Shown here: positions 51,591-60,805 of the stretch, piece after piece
Layout of the letters: every line of letters begins with the position of its first letter
Numbering within the stretch: position 1 is the first letter of the stretch
NCBI RefSeq assembly: GCF_052116305.1
Contig: NZ_JBQKLI010000006.1
Location: 1-64,000 of the forward strand
Reading direction: 5' to 3'
Source of the DNA: JBQKLI01 sp012798975
Lineage (GTDB): Bacteria > Bacillota > Clostridia > Tissierellales > Peptoniphilaceae
DNA: 64,000 bases
The notes under the pieces: generated by a model
Seen by the model: the letters and a program-made list of their open reading frames with translations, nothing else
What the model was told of the DNA's origin: nothing
Databases searched by the model: none
Made by a program: the position numbers and the translations under genes

Positions 51591-52427
51591 ATGAATAAGA
51601 TTAAATTAAACAACGGTCTATCTCTACCCCAGCTTGGATTTGGAACTTATAAAATCACGGATGAAGAGATCTTAGACAAGCTGCTTCCAAAAGCTGTCGA
51701 CCTTGGTTATGAACTTTTAGATACGGCTTCCTATTACAATAACGAACGAGCCATCGGCGATTGTATCTGCCGCCATACATTATTTGGTAAACTAAAAGTC
51801 TGCACGAAAATCTGGCCAAAAGATTATGGAAGAGATCAGACTCTTTATTCTATCGAAAAATCCATGAAGAATCTTAGGCTGGATAAGCTGGAGGGATTGT
51901 TTCTACACTGGCCTTCTGAAGACTTCGAAGAAAGCTGGAAAGCTTTGGAAGAAGTATACGAAGAGGGTTTATGCAATTTTATCGCTGTTTCCAATTTTCA
52001 CAAACAGCATTTAGAAAAGCTGTTTGTTCACGCCAATATTAAACCTGCTATCGACCAGCTGGAGACTCACCCCCTTTTACAGCAGAAAGATATGAAAGAA
52101 TATCTTTCCCAGCATAATATCCAGCTGGAAGCATGGTCGCCTCTAGCGAGAAGCGTAGAGAGGCTTACAGATACTGCTGTTATTGAAGAGATCGCCTCCA
52201 AATATCATAAGTCCCCGCAGCGGATTGTAATCCGCTGGCATATCGAGGAAGGAAACATCCTGATTCCAAAAACTTCGAAACTGGAACGTTTAGAAGAAAA
52301 CAAAGAAGTGTTTGATTTTTCCTTAAGCCGGGAAGATCACAATAAAATCGCCAAACTCGACAGCGGAATTCGAGTATCTCAAGATCCTGAAGACGAGAAC
52401 TGGTTAAAAGAAATTAGAGAAAAATAG
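51591..52427 (+). CDS. Aldo/keto reductase
   Basis: A 278-residue NADPH-dependent reductase of the AKR5/DkgA type. Catalytic tetrad: Asp and Tyr in DTASYYNNERAIG near 45-57, Lys in KVCTKIWP, His in LFLHWPSED. The cofactor-binding C-terminus IPKTSKLERLEENKEVFDF (Lys/Ser/Arg for the 2'-phosphate) is intact. Physiological substrate unknown. An AAAGGAGGATTT site precedes the ATG; the next gene begins eight bases after the stop codon. Confidence 0.93.
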   Translation: MNKIKLNNGLSLPQLGFGTYKITDEEILDKLLPKAVDLGYELLDTASYYNNERAIGDCICRHTLFGKLKVCTKIWPKDYGRDQTLYSIEKSMKNLRLDKLEGLFLHWPSEDFEESWKALEEVYEEGLCNFIAVSNFHKQHLEKLFVHANIKPAIDQLETHPLLQQKDMKEYLSQHNIQLEAWSPLARSVERLTDTAVIEEIASKYHKSPQRIVIRWHIEEGNILIPKTSKLERLEENKEVFDFSLSREDHNKIAKLDSGIRVSQDPEDENWLKEIREK

Positions 52428-52435
52428 GAGAAAAA

Positions 52436-53170
52436 ATGTCAGAATATATTATAGGAAGAAACGCCTGTTTAGAATTATTAAACAGCGACCGGACAGTCGA
52501 TAAAATCTATATCCAAAAAGGTGAACAAAAAGGTTCTATCCTGAAAATTATCGGAAAAGCAAAATCTATGGGTATCCATGTTCAAGAAATCGACCGAAGA
52601 AAATTAGAAGAAATTACAAATGCAACGAACCACCAGGGAATCTGCGCCCTTGTATCGGATTTTAAATATTCCAGTATCCAAGAGATTTTAAGCTTTAGCA
52701 GAGAAAAAGGAGAAACTCCTTTTTTAGTGTTTTTAGACGGTATCGAAGATCCCCATAATCTAGGGGCAATTATTCGAACTGCAGAAGTCGCTGGCGTACA
52801 TGGAATTATCATCCCAAGCAGAAGATCCGCAAGTATCAATGCCACCGTTGAAAAAACGTCAGCCGGTGCTACAAGCTATATGAAAGTTGCTCAAGTAACA
52901 AATCTATCCAGGGCCATTGAAGAAGTAAAGAAGGAAAACATCTTTGTTTACGGTGCAGACGGCGAGGCAAAAAGCCTTCATACTAAAACGAATCTTACAG
53001 GGCCTATCGCTTTGGTCATCGGAAATGAAGGCAAAGGCATCTCTCAGAATATAAAAAAACACTGCGACGAACTGATTAAAATCCCGATGTTTGGAAACGT
53101 AGGTTCCTTAAACGCTTCCAATGCAGCAGCCATTTTAATCTACGAAATTCTTCGACAAAGAGGAGAATAA
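52436..53170 (+). CDS. rlmB: 23S rRNA 2'-O-ribose methyltransferase RlmB/TrmH family
   Basis: A 244-residue SPOUT methyltransferase. N-terminal substrate domain (YIIGRNACLELLNSDRTVDK, ATNHQGICALVSDFKYSS) and the SAM knot motifs NLGAIIRTAEVAG, LVIGNEGKGIS, PMFGNVGSLNASNAAAILIYE. The combination fits RlmB, which methylates G2251 of 23S rRNA, though some members act on other sites. Clustered with the aldo/keto reductase upstream. Confidence 0.9.
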   Translation: MSEYIIGRNACLELLNSDRTVDKIYIQKGEQKGSILKIIGKAKSMGIHVQEIDRRKLEEITNATNHQGICALVSDFKYSSIQEILSFSREKGETPFLVFLDGIEDPHNLGAIIRTAEVAGVHGIIIPSRRSASINATVEKTSAGATSYMKVAQVTNLSRAIEEVKKENIFVYGADGEAKSLHTKTNLTGPIALVIGNEGKGISQNIKKHCDELIKIPMFGNVGSLNASNAAAILIYEILRQRGE

Positions 53171-53241
53171 GATAACCGAAGAGCATTCCTTTAAGGATTT
53201 TAAACATACTGATGATGAAAACTATTATAGGAGAAATATAA

Positions 53242-53688
53242 ATGGCAATAAAATTCGGTAAAAATATAGCCCAAGGGCTTTTAGGCAACTTTTCAGAATA
53301 TGACTTAAAAAAAGCAACAGAAGAATATGGAAAATTCCTAATGGAGGATGAAATCATCGAGAAAGCTTTTAAACTTCTTCGAGATGCTCTAGTCATAACC
53401 TCAAAGAGATTGCTCTTTAGCGATCGACAGGGACTAAGCGGAGAAAAGCAACGAATTATATCTATCAACCTGCATTCCATTTACAATGTAACAGTGGAAA
53501 CAGCAGGTTCAGCTCTAGATGATAGCGAAATAACTATAAACTATATTAAAACTCCAATATTAAATGCTCGTACATTGGAATACGATAGCCATACATTCGA
53601 ATTCCCCAAAAATTTTGACGTTGCAGAACTCTATAGATATTTTATGACATTAGCTTATAATAATGTCCAAACGATGAATAAACTATAA
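53242..53688 (+). CDS. Bacterial PH-domain protein
   Basis: A 148-residue soluble protein. The central part (LRDALVITSKRLLFSDRQGL; RIISINLHSIYNVTVETAG; ARTLEYDSHTFEFP) matches the YdcE/bPH_1-type bacterial PH domain fold. No membrane segment. ATG has GGAGAAATATA upstream. It lies 71 bases after rlmB with no obvious terminator. Function unknown. Confidence 0.75.
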   Translation: MAIKFGKNIAQGLLGNFSEYDLKKATEEYGKFLMEDEIIEKAFKLLRDALVITSKRLLFSDRQGLSGEKQRIISINLHSIYNVTVETAGSALDDSEITINYIKTPILNARTLEYDSHTFEFPKNFDVAELYRYFMTLAYNNVQTMNKL

Positions 53689-53879
53689 ATCCAATAACTT
53701 CCTTTCGGAAAAAGGAATTCAAATGTTGAGTATATAGAAAAGCTGTGAATAGTTGCAGCATAATCATTAAACATTTCTTCTAAGAATGGCAAAGAATAAT
53801 TAAAAACTGTTTGCCCATCAATCTCCTGTCTTGCGGATATCAATAAATACGTATATATTTCATAATATTAAAACAACAA
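53689..53879. other. Intergenic region with a faint coding-like stretch
   Basis: Between the PH-domain gene and the tRNA. A minus-strand stretch reads ISARQEIDGQTVFNYSLPFL and EEMFNDYAATIHSFSIY, which looks protein-like but has no start with ribosome site and its end is not supported. It could be a remnant of a lost gene. Confidence 0.35.
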
Positions 53880-53913
53880 AAAGGAAACCTTGAAATATTT
53901 CAAGGTTTCCTTT
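53880..53913. terminator. Bidirectional terminator between the PH-domain gene and tRNA-Thr
   Basis: AAAGGAAACCTTGAAA and its exact complement (16-bp arms, 2-base centre) flanked by T-rich sequence on both strands. Confidence 0.85.
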
Positions 53914-53921
53914 GCTTTTTA

Positions 53922-53997
53922 TGGAGCTCACTGCCGGAATCGAACCGGCGACCTCTTCCTTACCATGGAAGCGCTCTACCGACTGAGCTAAGAGAGC
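53922..53997 (-). tRNA. tRNA-Thr(GGT)
   Basis: A 76-base tRNA with encoded CCA. Acceptor GCTCTCT / AGTGAGC (one T:T mismatch), D arm GCTC-AGTCGGTA-GAGC, anticodon stem CTTCC / GGAAG with loop ATGGTAA (anticodon GGT), T arm GCCGG-TTCGATT-CCGGC. Reads threonine codons ACC/ACT. Confidence 0.93.
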
Positions 53998-54011
53998 ATA
54001 GAATATATTAA

Positions 54012-54040
54012 AGTATACAATGGAGTTCGATGCTTGTCAA
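54012..54040 (-). promoter_or_regulatory. Promoter of tRNA-Thr
   Basis: TTGACA (54035-54040), 17-base spacer, TATACT (54012-54017) on the minus strand. Confidence 0.8.
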
Positions 54041-54105
54041 TTCTATTAACCCTAAAATCTCCATTATTTTGTGAAACAGTATTTCCTTTTAAACTTTCCA
54101 AAAAA

Positions 54106-54131
54106 AGAAGCCCGCTATAGAGCAGGCTTCT
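54106..54131 (-). terminator. Terminator of rubrerythrin
   Basis: AGAAGCC-TGC / GCG-GGCTTCT stem with TCTATA loop followed by T7 on the minus strand. Confidence 0.82.
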
Positions 54132-54138
54132 ATAAGTA

Positions 54139-54678
54139 TTAATAATTTTCTGCACGAACTTCAAAGAAGCTTTGCGGATGAGCACATACTGGGCATACTT
54201 TTGGAGGGTTTTTTCCAATTACAATATGTCCGCACTCTAAACATTTCCAGATTGTATCTCCATCTCTTGAGAACACTAATCCGCCTTCTATGTTTTCTAA
54301 CAATTTTTTATAACGTTCTTCATGCTCTTTTTCGATAGCAGCTACCATTTCAAATTTTTTAGCGATTTCGATAAAACCTTCTTCACGAGCTTCTTCTGCC
54401 ATACGAGCATACATATCTGTCCACTCGAAATGTTCTCCTGCAGCAGCATCTACTAAATTTGCTTCCGTCTTAGGGATTTCACCGCCCATTAGATATTTAA
54501 ACCAGATTTTAGCATGCATCCTTTCATTTCCAGCAGTTTCTTCAAAAAGATTTGCAATTTGCTGATAACCGTCTTTACGAGCTTGTCCCGCATAATAATC
54601 GTATTTATTGCGTGCTTGACTCTCCCCTGCAAATGCTTCCATTAAATTCTTTTCTGTTTTTGAACCTTTTAAATCCAT
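54139..54678 (-). CDS. rbr: Rubrerythrin
   Basis: A 179-residue non-heme di-iron peroxidase that reduces hydrogen peroxide, typical of anaerobes. The four-helix di-iron domain shows EAFAGESQARNKYDYYAGQA and ERMHAKIWFKYL, and AAIEKEHEERYKKLLE near 120-135. The C-terminal rubredoxin-like domain has CLECGHIVIGKNPPKVCPVC for one iron. Start at 54678 has AAAGGGGGAAATT directly upstream. Single-gene unit. Confidence 0.95.
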   Translation of the reverse strand: MDLKGSKTEKNLMEAFAGESQARNKYDYYAGQARKDGYQQIANLFEETAGNERMHAKIWFKYLMGGEIPKTEANLVDAAAGEHFEWTDMYARMAEEAREEGFIEIAKKFEMVAAIEKEHEERYKKLLENIEGGLVFSRDGDTIWKCLECGHIVIGKNPPKVCPVCAHPQSFFEVRAENY

Positions 54679-54780
54679 AATTTCCCCCTTTAAACTTTTG
54701 TTATCTGTTACATTTATATTATATACCATTTCCCCCGCTAATACAATAGCAATTATAATAAATACTTTTTTAGAATGAAT

Positions 54781-55601
54781 CTAACACCCGATATACTCTG
54801 CTATCCTTTCTCTTCCCTGAAGTTTTTCAAGCCAATCCTTTGGAATACTATGATATCCGTATACTATAGCCGCAAGTCCGCCAGCGACAGCCGCTGTTGT
54901 GTCTGTATCTTGCCCTACTTCTATGGCCTTCACGATACAGTCTCTATAATTTCCGGTTTTTAAAATACACCATATCGCAGCTTCCAATGTATCTACCACA
55001 AAACCAGTTGAACGGATTTCATCTTCCGAGAGTTTCTCCAAAAAGGGAATTCTCTTATATATTTCAGAAACATTTATTTTAGATAATATCGATCTTAGAT
55101 CTTGACCATGAAGAAGCCTTTTTCCGATTTCCACATATATTCTGCACCCTTCTTTTGATATCGCATGGTTATGGGTAAGACCTGAGACCCCATCTATTTC
55201 TTCTGCTGTACATTTTACAAAAAGAAGAGGAAGGATTCTCATAAGGGCTCCATTTCCATTATCTCTTATAGTCCTTTGTCCGCAGTTTTCTATGTCTTTA
55301 TGCAGATGATAGGATTCGATCGCTTTTGCGTCGTTCTTCCCACTCCGAAGGTAATTCCATTGGGAGTATATTTTCCTTTAAAATACCATTTTTCAAAGGA
55401 CTTCATCATATCCTCCAGATCGATTCCTTCATTTCTGCGAATAGAATCCCAGGCTGCCAGAGTCATCGCCGTATCATCAGACCAGATAAGGGGACTATTA
55501 TCCTCTAAAAATTCAAATCCTCTTTCTTTAAATTCATAGGGAACTCCTAAGCTGTCTCCGACAGCAAATCCGTATACTGCTGCTTTCAACTCTTTTTCCA
55601 T
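54781..55601 (-). pseudogene. ADP-ribosylglycohydrolase, disrupted by a frameshift
   Basis: The two frames together give a complete DraG-type protein. The N-terminal part (start 55601) reads MEKELKAAVYGFAVGDSLGV, then the metal site LIWSDDTAMTLA. Near 55322-55327 the sequence reads CAAAAGCG where one more G (CAAAAGGCG) would keep the frame; in the restored frame it continues AIESYHLHKDIENCGQRTIR, DNGNGALMRILPLLF and the second metal motif EVGQDTDTTAAVAGGLAAIV. Family members remove ADP-ribose from arginine or other acceptors. It could be a true pseudogene, a sequencing error in a short homopolymer, or a rare programmed shift. Confidence 0.85.
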
Positions 55602-55733
55602 ATTTATACACCTTCTTTCTTTTTCAAGATTAACCTATAAATCTTATTTTGCATTACATTTAGAAATATTTCAATTTAAAAGTGAAAGAATCTTCTTAAA
55701 AAGGGATTATCAAGCCCTTTTACTTCTATTTCA

Positions 55734-55762
55734 TTGTCAACGCATAAAAAATCGAATATAAT
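55734..55762 (+). promoter_or_regulatory. Promoter of the citrate branch operon
   Basis: TTGTCA (55734-55739), 17-base spacer, TATAAT (55757-55762) on the plus strand, about 40 bases before the aconitase ATG. Confidence 0.78.
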
Positions 55763-55800
55763 AATATAGATACAGTCTATTAATAACAAGGGGGACATAA

Positions 55801-57732
55801 ATGAAAGGTACTGTTTTTTATAAAATATTAAGAGACCATTTAATCGACGGAGAACTTGAAGTCGGCAAGGAAATTGCAATTCGTTTGAATCAAACACTGA
55901 CTCAAGACTCAACAGGAACAATGGTTTATCTTCAACTAGAAGCGATGGGAGTAGATTCCATTAAAACAGATTTATCTGTAGCTTATATCGACCACAACAT
56001 GCTTCAATCCGGTTTTGAAAACGCGGACGATCACGAATTTATTCGTACAGCAGCTAGAAAATACGGACTTGTCTTCTCAAAACCAGGCGGAGGAATCTGC
56101 CACCAAGTTCATCTAGAGCGATTTGCAAAACCAGGTATTACAATGATCGGATCCGATTCCCATACACCGACTGCAGGGGGCTTAGGAGCTATAGCTATCG
56201 GAGCAGGCGGACTTGACGTAGCTGTCGGTATGGCAAACGGCTACTATTATTTAACTGTTCCCAAAGCCCATAAAGTGGAACTAACCGGAAAACTTAGTCC
56301 TTCTGTGAATGCAAAAGATGTTATTTTAACAGTGCTTCAAAAATTATCTGTTAAAGGCGGCGTAGGCTATATTATGGAATACGCAGGCGAAGGAGTAAAA
56401 TCTCTTTCTGTAACAGACAGAGCGACTATTTGTAATATGGGTGCAGAACTTGGCGCTACCACTTCTATTTTCCCAAGCGATGAAAATACAAGAGAGTTCT
56501 TAAAACGCCAAGGCCGCGAAGAAGATTATACCGAAATTAAAGCAGACGATGATGCCGAATACGAAGAAGTTTTACAAATCGACTTATCGGAAATCGTTCC
56601 TTTAACAGCTCAGCCTCACAGCCCAGATGCTGTCGAAGAAGTAGGAAATTTAAAAACCAAAGTGGATCAGGTCGCTGTGGGATCTTGTACAAACTCTTCT
56701 TATCAAGACATGATGAAAGTTGCGAAATTCTTAGAAGGAAGACGCGTTCATCCTGATGTAAGTTTAGTTATCTCGCCAGGTTCCAGCAATATTATCCGCC
56801 TTCTTTCAGAAAACGGTGCACTGGCTACATTTATTCAAGCAGGAGCAAGAATTCTAGAATCAGGCTGCGGTCCTTGTATCGGTATGGGACAAGCGCCAAA
56901 ATCTGCCGGTGTAAGTCTTAGAACCTTCAACAGAAACTTCAAAGGGCGTTCAGGAACGATGGATGCACAAGTTTACCTAGTAAGCCCGGAAACTGCTGCG
57001 ATTTCAGCTGTAAAAGGATATTTAACCGACCCCAGTACAGAAGATATCGACTTGAATATTCCGGAGCCGGAAAGCTACGGACAAAGCGACAACTATTTTA
57101 TCTATCCTTCAGAGGAAGGTCTAGGAAAAGATGTTGTTATGGGTCCGAATATTAAACCTTTCCCTATCGCCGTTCCTTTAACAGAAACTATCGATAAAAA
57201 AGTAATCTTGAAAACAGGAGACAATATCACAACGGACGATATTTGTCCATCGAATGCGAAACTTCTTCCATTCCGTTCAAATATTCCTTATCTTTCTCAG
57301 TTCTCTTTTAAAACAATTGTGGATGATTTCTACGATAGAGCAAAAGAAAATAATGGCGGAATCATAATCGGAGGAGACAACTACGGCCAAGGTTCTTCTA
57401 GAGAGCATGCTGCGTTAATTCCGCTTTATTTAGGGGTAAAAGCAGTTATCGCCAAGACTTTTGCTAGAATTCACCGTTCTAACTTAATCAACAGCGGTAT
57501 TCTTCCTCTTACCTTTGTAAATAAAGAAGATTACGACAAAATCGAAGAATACGATGAAATAGTTTTATCCGATCTTATCGAATCTATCAACAACGACAAG
57601 CCGATTAAAGCTTCTATTAAAGGAAAAGATATTGAATTCCTAGTAGAGTTTAGCGGATCAGATAGAGAGAAAGAAGTTGTACTAAACGGCGGTTATTTAA
57701 ACTATTCTAAAAACAACAAATTGGAGGTATAA
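55801..57732 (+). CDS. acnA: Aconitate hydratase
   Basis: A 643-residue 4Fe-4S enzyme that converts citrate to isocitrate. Cluster cysteines sit in VGSCTNSSYQDM and SGCGPCIGMGQAPKSAG. The fourth swivelling domain holds the GGDNYGQGSSREHAALIP loop and TFARIHRSNLINSGILPLTF. This length is that of the compact clostridial/mitochondrial-like aconitase. Start after AAGGGGGACATA. First of three genes making 2-oxoglutarate, which feeds glutamate synthesis. Confidence 0.94.
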   Translation: MKGTVFYKILRDHLIDGELEVGKEIAIRLNQTLTQDSTGTMVYLQLEAMGVDSIKTDLSVAYIDHNMLQSGFENADDHEFIRTAARKYGLVFSKPGGGICHQVHLERFAKPGITMIGSDSHTPTAGGLGAIAIGAGGLDVAVGMANGYYYLTVPKAHKVELTGKLSPSVNAKDVILTVLQKLSVKGGVGYIMEYAGEGVKSLSVTDRATICNMGAELGATTSIFPSDENTREFLKRQGREEDYTEIKADDDAEYEEVLQIDLSEIVPLTAQPHSPDAVEEVGNLKTKVDQVAVGSCTNSSYQDMMKVAKFLEGRRVHPDVSLVISPGSSNIIRLLSENGALATFIQAGARILESGCGPCIGMGQAPKSAGVSLRTFNRNFKGRSGTMDAQVYLVSPETAAISAVKGYLTDPSTEDIDLNIPEPESYGQSDNYFIYPSEEGLGKDVVMGPNIKPFPIAVPLTETIDKKVILKTGDNITTDDICPSNAKLLPFRSNIPYLSQFSFKTIVDDFYDRAKENNGGIIIGGDNYGQGSSREHAALIPLYLGVKAVIAKTFARIHRSNLINSGILPLTFVNKEDYDKIEEYDEIVLSDLIESINNDKPIKASIKGKDIEFLVEFSGSDREKEVVLNGGYLNYSKNNKLEV

Positions 57733-57733
57733 G

Positions 57734-58726
57734 ATGGATATTACTTTAATAGAAGGAGATGGAATCGGCCCTGAGATTTCAAAATCTTTAAGAAATGTTT
57801 TTGCCGCTTGCGGTTTAGACATCAACTGGGACATCTGCCAAGCAGGAGAAGCGAATTACGAAAAAACAGGAGAGCTTATTAACGACTCTACCTTTGCAAG
57901 CTTAGAAAAAAACAAAATCGGCATCAAAGGCCCTATCACCACTCCGATCGGAACAGGATTTCGCTCTATCAATGTATTTCTTCGCAAGAAATATGACCTT
58001 TATGCCAATGTACGTCCTGTAAAATCTCTAGGTACAATCGAATCTTTATTTGAAAACATTGATATCACTATTTTTAGAGAAAATACAGAGGATCTATACG
58101 CAGGAATCGAAAAGAAGATCAGCGATGACGAAATGCACAGCATCAAAGTCATCACTCGTCAAGGTTCTACAAGAATCGCGAAAGAAGCCTTCGAATTTGC
58201 AAAGAAAAATGGTGTTGACAAAGTAACTGTGGTTACAAAAGCCAATATTATGAAGCTTACTGATGGTCTTTTCTTAGAAGTTGCCAGAAATGTGGCAAAA
58301 GACTATCCAGAAATCGAATTAGAAGAAGTTCTAGTAGATAATATGTGTATGCAGCTTGTCATGTATCCTCAGCGTTATAAAATTATCCTTACAGAAAATC
58401 TGTATGGAGATATTTTATCCGACCTTTGTGCCGGACTCGTAGGAGGACTAGGGCTGATTCCAGGGGCAAATATTGGAGAAGATATCGCAATTTTCGAGCC
58501 GGTTCACGGTTCTGCTCCTGATATCGCAGGAAAAAATTATGCCAACCCTACTGCCTTATTACTAAGCGGATGTTTAATGCTTGATTATATCGGCGAACAT
58601 GAAGCATCTGAGAGAATAAAAAATGCTATCGACAAAGCTTTAAGCGATAAGAAAAATTATACAAGAGATCTTGGAGGCAATGCATCTACCGATGACTTTA
58701 CTCAAAGCGTAATCTCTAATTTATAA
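57734..58726 (+). CDS. icd: Isocitrate dehydrogenase (isocitrate/isopropylmalate dehydrogenase family)
   Basis: A 330-residue dehydrogenase. N-terminal ITLIEGDGIGPEIS, substrate-binding GFRSINVFLRKKYDLYANVR, REN motif IFRENTEDLYAGIE, active lysine in KANIMKLTDGLF, and the family signature NLYGDILSDLCAGLVGGLGL with the metal aspartates. Its place between aconitase and citrate synthase identifies isocitrate as the substrate rather than isopropylmalate. The cofactor site GSAPDIAGKNYANPTALLLS looks NAD-like, but cofactor choice is not certain. Confidence 0.93.
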   Translation: MDITLIEGDGIGPEISKSLRNVFAACGLDINWDICQAGEANYEKTGELINDSTFASLEKNKIGIKGPITTPIGTGFRSINVFLRKKYDLYANVRPVKSLGTIESLFENIDITIFRENTEDLYAGIEKKISDDEMHSIKVITRQGSTRIAKEAFEFAKKNGVDKVTVVTKANIMKLTDGLFLEVARNVAKDYPEIELEEVLVDNMCMQLVMYPQRYKIILTENLYGDILSDLCAGLVGGLGLIPGANIGEDIAIFEPVHGSAPDIAGKNYANPTALLLSGCLMLDYIGEHEASERIKNAIDKALSDKKNYTRDLGGNASTDDFTQSVISNL

Positions 58727-58745
58727 AAAAAGGAGTTGTTGAACT

Positions 58746-60107
58746 ATGAATTCCTCTTTAAATCAGCCAAAAATTCAGCAGATCGAGTCAAAATTATTAA
58801 ATCTGCTGGAAAAAAACAGTTATGTTAATCCTGAACTTTATACGGAATATAATATAAAAAGAGGTCTGCGTAATTCCAACGGAACTGGAGTTCTAGTAGG
58901 AATTACAAGAATTGCCAATGTAGAAGGTTATGTCTTGGAAGACGGAAAGAAAATCCCTACAGACGGAAGATTATTATATCGAGGAATTCCACTCAATGAT
59001 ATCGTAAAGGGCTTCCAAGAGGATAACCGTTTCGGGTTCGAGGAGACGGTTTATCTGCTGCTCTTAGGAGAGCTTCCTTCCAAGGAAAGTTTGGCAAATT
59101 TCAGCCAAATGCTGGAACGCTATAAAACCTTCCCTAAATTTTATAACGAAGACATGATTTATAAATCTGTCAGCAAAAATATTATGAATATGATGCAGCG
59201 TACAGTACTTAGTTTGTACAACTATGATGACGATCCAGAAAACCTGGAACTTTTGAATACCCTTCGCCAGTCTATCGATATTATTGCAAAGCTGCCGCTT
59301 CTTATGGCTTACTGCTTTAATTCGAAGCGTCATTATTACGATAACGATTCGCTGATCATCCATAGACCAAAACCAGGGGCAGGAACTGCGGAAAATATCC
59401 TTCATATGCTGCGCAAAGACTGCGAATATACAGAAGAAGAAGCGAAACTCTTAGACCTGTGTCTCGTTGTTCATGCAGAGCACGGCGGCGGTAACAACTC
59501 TGCCTTTGCTACTCATGTAGTTTCTTCCTCTGGAACTGATATGTATTCAGCTATCGCAACTGCTATCGGCTCATTAAAAGGGCCAAAACATGGAGGCGCC
59601 AATATTATGGTTGCTGAAATGCTCGATAATATTAAAGAAAACTGCAACTGGAAAGATCGTGATTCCGTATCGAATTATTTAGACAAAATCATGAACAAAG
59701 AAGCATTCAACAAAACAGGACTTGTGTATGGTATGGGACATGCGATCTATACCATTTCCGATCCTCGAGCAGTTTTATTAAAAGAAAAAGCAAAACAAAT
59801 GGCAGAAGAAAAAGGTTATGAAGATCAATTCTATCTCTTAAACACAATAGAAGAACTGACTAAAATAAAAATGAAAGAAAAAAAAGGCGACGATTTCGAA
59901 ATCTGCGCCAATGTCGACTTGTATTCCGGCCTTGTGTATGAAATGCTTGGAATCAACAGACAACTCTATACCCCAATCTTTGCCGTTTCCAGAATTGCAG
60001 GATGGTGTGCTCACAGATTAGAACAAATCCGAGACGACAAAATCATGCGACCAGGATATGTATCGATCCGCGATCTGCAGAATTATACTTCTATGAGTGA
60101 GAGATAG
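58746..60107 (+). CDS. gltA: Citrate synthase
   Basis: A 453-residue enzyme condensing acetyl-CoA and oxaloacetate. Catalytic histidines in VVHAEHGGGNNSAFATHV and LKGPKHGGANIMV, then the GMGHAIYTISDPRA segment and the C-terminal arginine region YTPIFAVSRIAGWCAHRLEQ. An N-terminal extension of about 50 residues precedes the usual start of the fold, as in other clostridial forms. 19 bases after icd, with GGAGTTGTTGAACT as ribosome site. Ends with a terminator at 60145. Confidence 0.94.
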   Translation: MNSSLNQPKIQQIESKLLNLLEKNSYVNPELYTEYNIKRGLRNSNGTGVLVGITRIANVEGYVLEDGKKIPTDGRLLYRGIPLNDIVKGFQEDNRFGFEETVYLLLLGELPSKESLANFSQMLERYKTFPKFYNEDMIYKSVSKNIMNMMQRTVLSLYNYDDDPENLELLNTLRQSIDIIAKLPLLMAYCFNSKRHYYDNDSLIIHRPKPGAGTAENILHMLRKDCEYTEEEAKLLDLCLVVHAEHGGGNNSAFATHVVSSSGTDMYSAIATAIGSLKGPKHGGANIMVAEMLDNIKENCNWKDRDSVSNYLDKIMNKEAFNKTGLVYGMGHAIYTISDPRAVLLKEKAKQMAEEKGYEDQFYLLNTIEELTKIKMKEKKGDDFEICANVDLYSGLVYEMLGINRQLYTPIFAVSRIAGWCAHRLEQIRDDKIMRPGYVSIRDLQNYTSMSER

Positions 60108-60144
60108 TTGACCAAAGGTTCAAATTCTATCATCTCGACTAAAT

Positions 60145-60176
60145 AACCAGAAAGCATAATGCTTTCTGGTTTTTTA
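60145..60176 (+). terminator. Terminator of the acn-icd-citrate synthase operon
   Basis: AACCAGAAAGCA-TAA-TGCTTTCTGGTT, 12-bp perfect stem, followed by TTTTT on the plus strand. Confidence 0.92.
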
Positions 60177-60179
60177 AAT

Positions 60180-60421
60180 GTAAGGAAATAGTTTTTAGAG
60201 AATAGTCAATGAATTGTCTTTACTATAACTTCAAAAACATGCCAAGTACTACGTGTTGAATATTGTATTTTCTTATAATAAAAGAGCAGCATTATTTTAT
60301 ATTTTTATAAACAAAAGGAAAGTGACGACTTATCACTTTCCTGCCTTAACTCCCCTCTCCCCTCTCCCCTCTATCACACTCCACACTTTATTATAGAGGC
60401 TTTAAAAAGAATCTTCCTTCT
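60180..60421. repeat. Intergenic region with partial hairpin-array pyrimidine tract
   Basis: No gene. A 10-bp hairpin AGGAAAGTGA / TCACTTTCCT (60316-60341) may terminate the FMN-binding gene (CCTTTTG follows on minus). Bases 60345-60397 carry the pyrimidine tract AACTCCCCTCTCCCCTCTCC and CTATCACACTCCACACTT, which matches the tract of the repeats at 8.3 and 8.0 kb but lacks the hairpins 1-3. Confidence 0.5.
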
Positions 60422-60754
60422 TTATCTTGCATCTTTCAACGCATTTCTCACTGCTTCTTTAAACCCGATACTGGATTCTGTGGCTCCGCTTATGCTGTCT
60501 ACCTCGGAGGTGTTGTCTTTTTTCATATTCGGTATCATGCCTTCTGTTACCTGTTTCATCATTCGGCTGTTTTCAGAATTCTCCAGTACTTCAATATTTG
60601 TAATTTTCCCATCAGAATCGATTACAACTGAGACTCGTATATCGCCGTTTCTCCCTTTTCCTACCGCTTCATAGGTCCCTGCATTATAGCCTCTTGAACA
60701 AGAAACTGATAATGGGATTAAAAGGAGAAGCCCTATCAACTTTTTAATATTCAT
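60422..60754 (-). CDS. FMN-binding domain lipoprotein
   Basis: A 110-residue exported protein. Lipoprotein signal MNIKKLIGLLLLIPLSVSCS, lipid-acceptor cysteine at residue 19. The rest is a single FMN_bind domain (YEAVGKGRNGDIRVSVVIDS; ITNIEVLENSENSRM; SISGATESSIGFKEAV) with the SGATES motif whose threonine in other proteins carries covalent FMN. It may be a small extracytoplasmic redox carrier. Covalent attachment would need an ApbE-type flavin transferase, not seen here. Confidence 0.85.
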   Translation of the reverse strand: MNIKKLIGLLLLIPLSVSCSRGYNAGTYEAVGKGRNGDIRVSVVIDSDGKITNIEVLENSENSRMMKQVTEGMIPNMKKDNTSEVDSISGATESSIGFKEAVRNALKDAR

Positions 60755-60805
60755 AATATCTCCTCTTTAATCTGTTTCATTTAAAAAGAGAAGGATGCCC
60801 TTCTC

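Noticed and set aside
53655..53843. Short minus-strand frame beginning ISARQEIDGQ after the PH-domain gene
   Set aside because: No convincing start or ribosome site, overlaps the PH gene end; kept only as a possible remnant.
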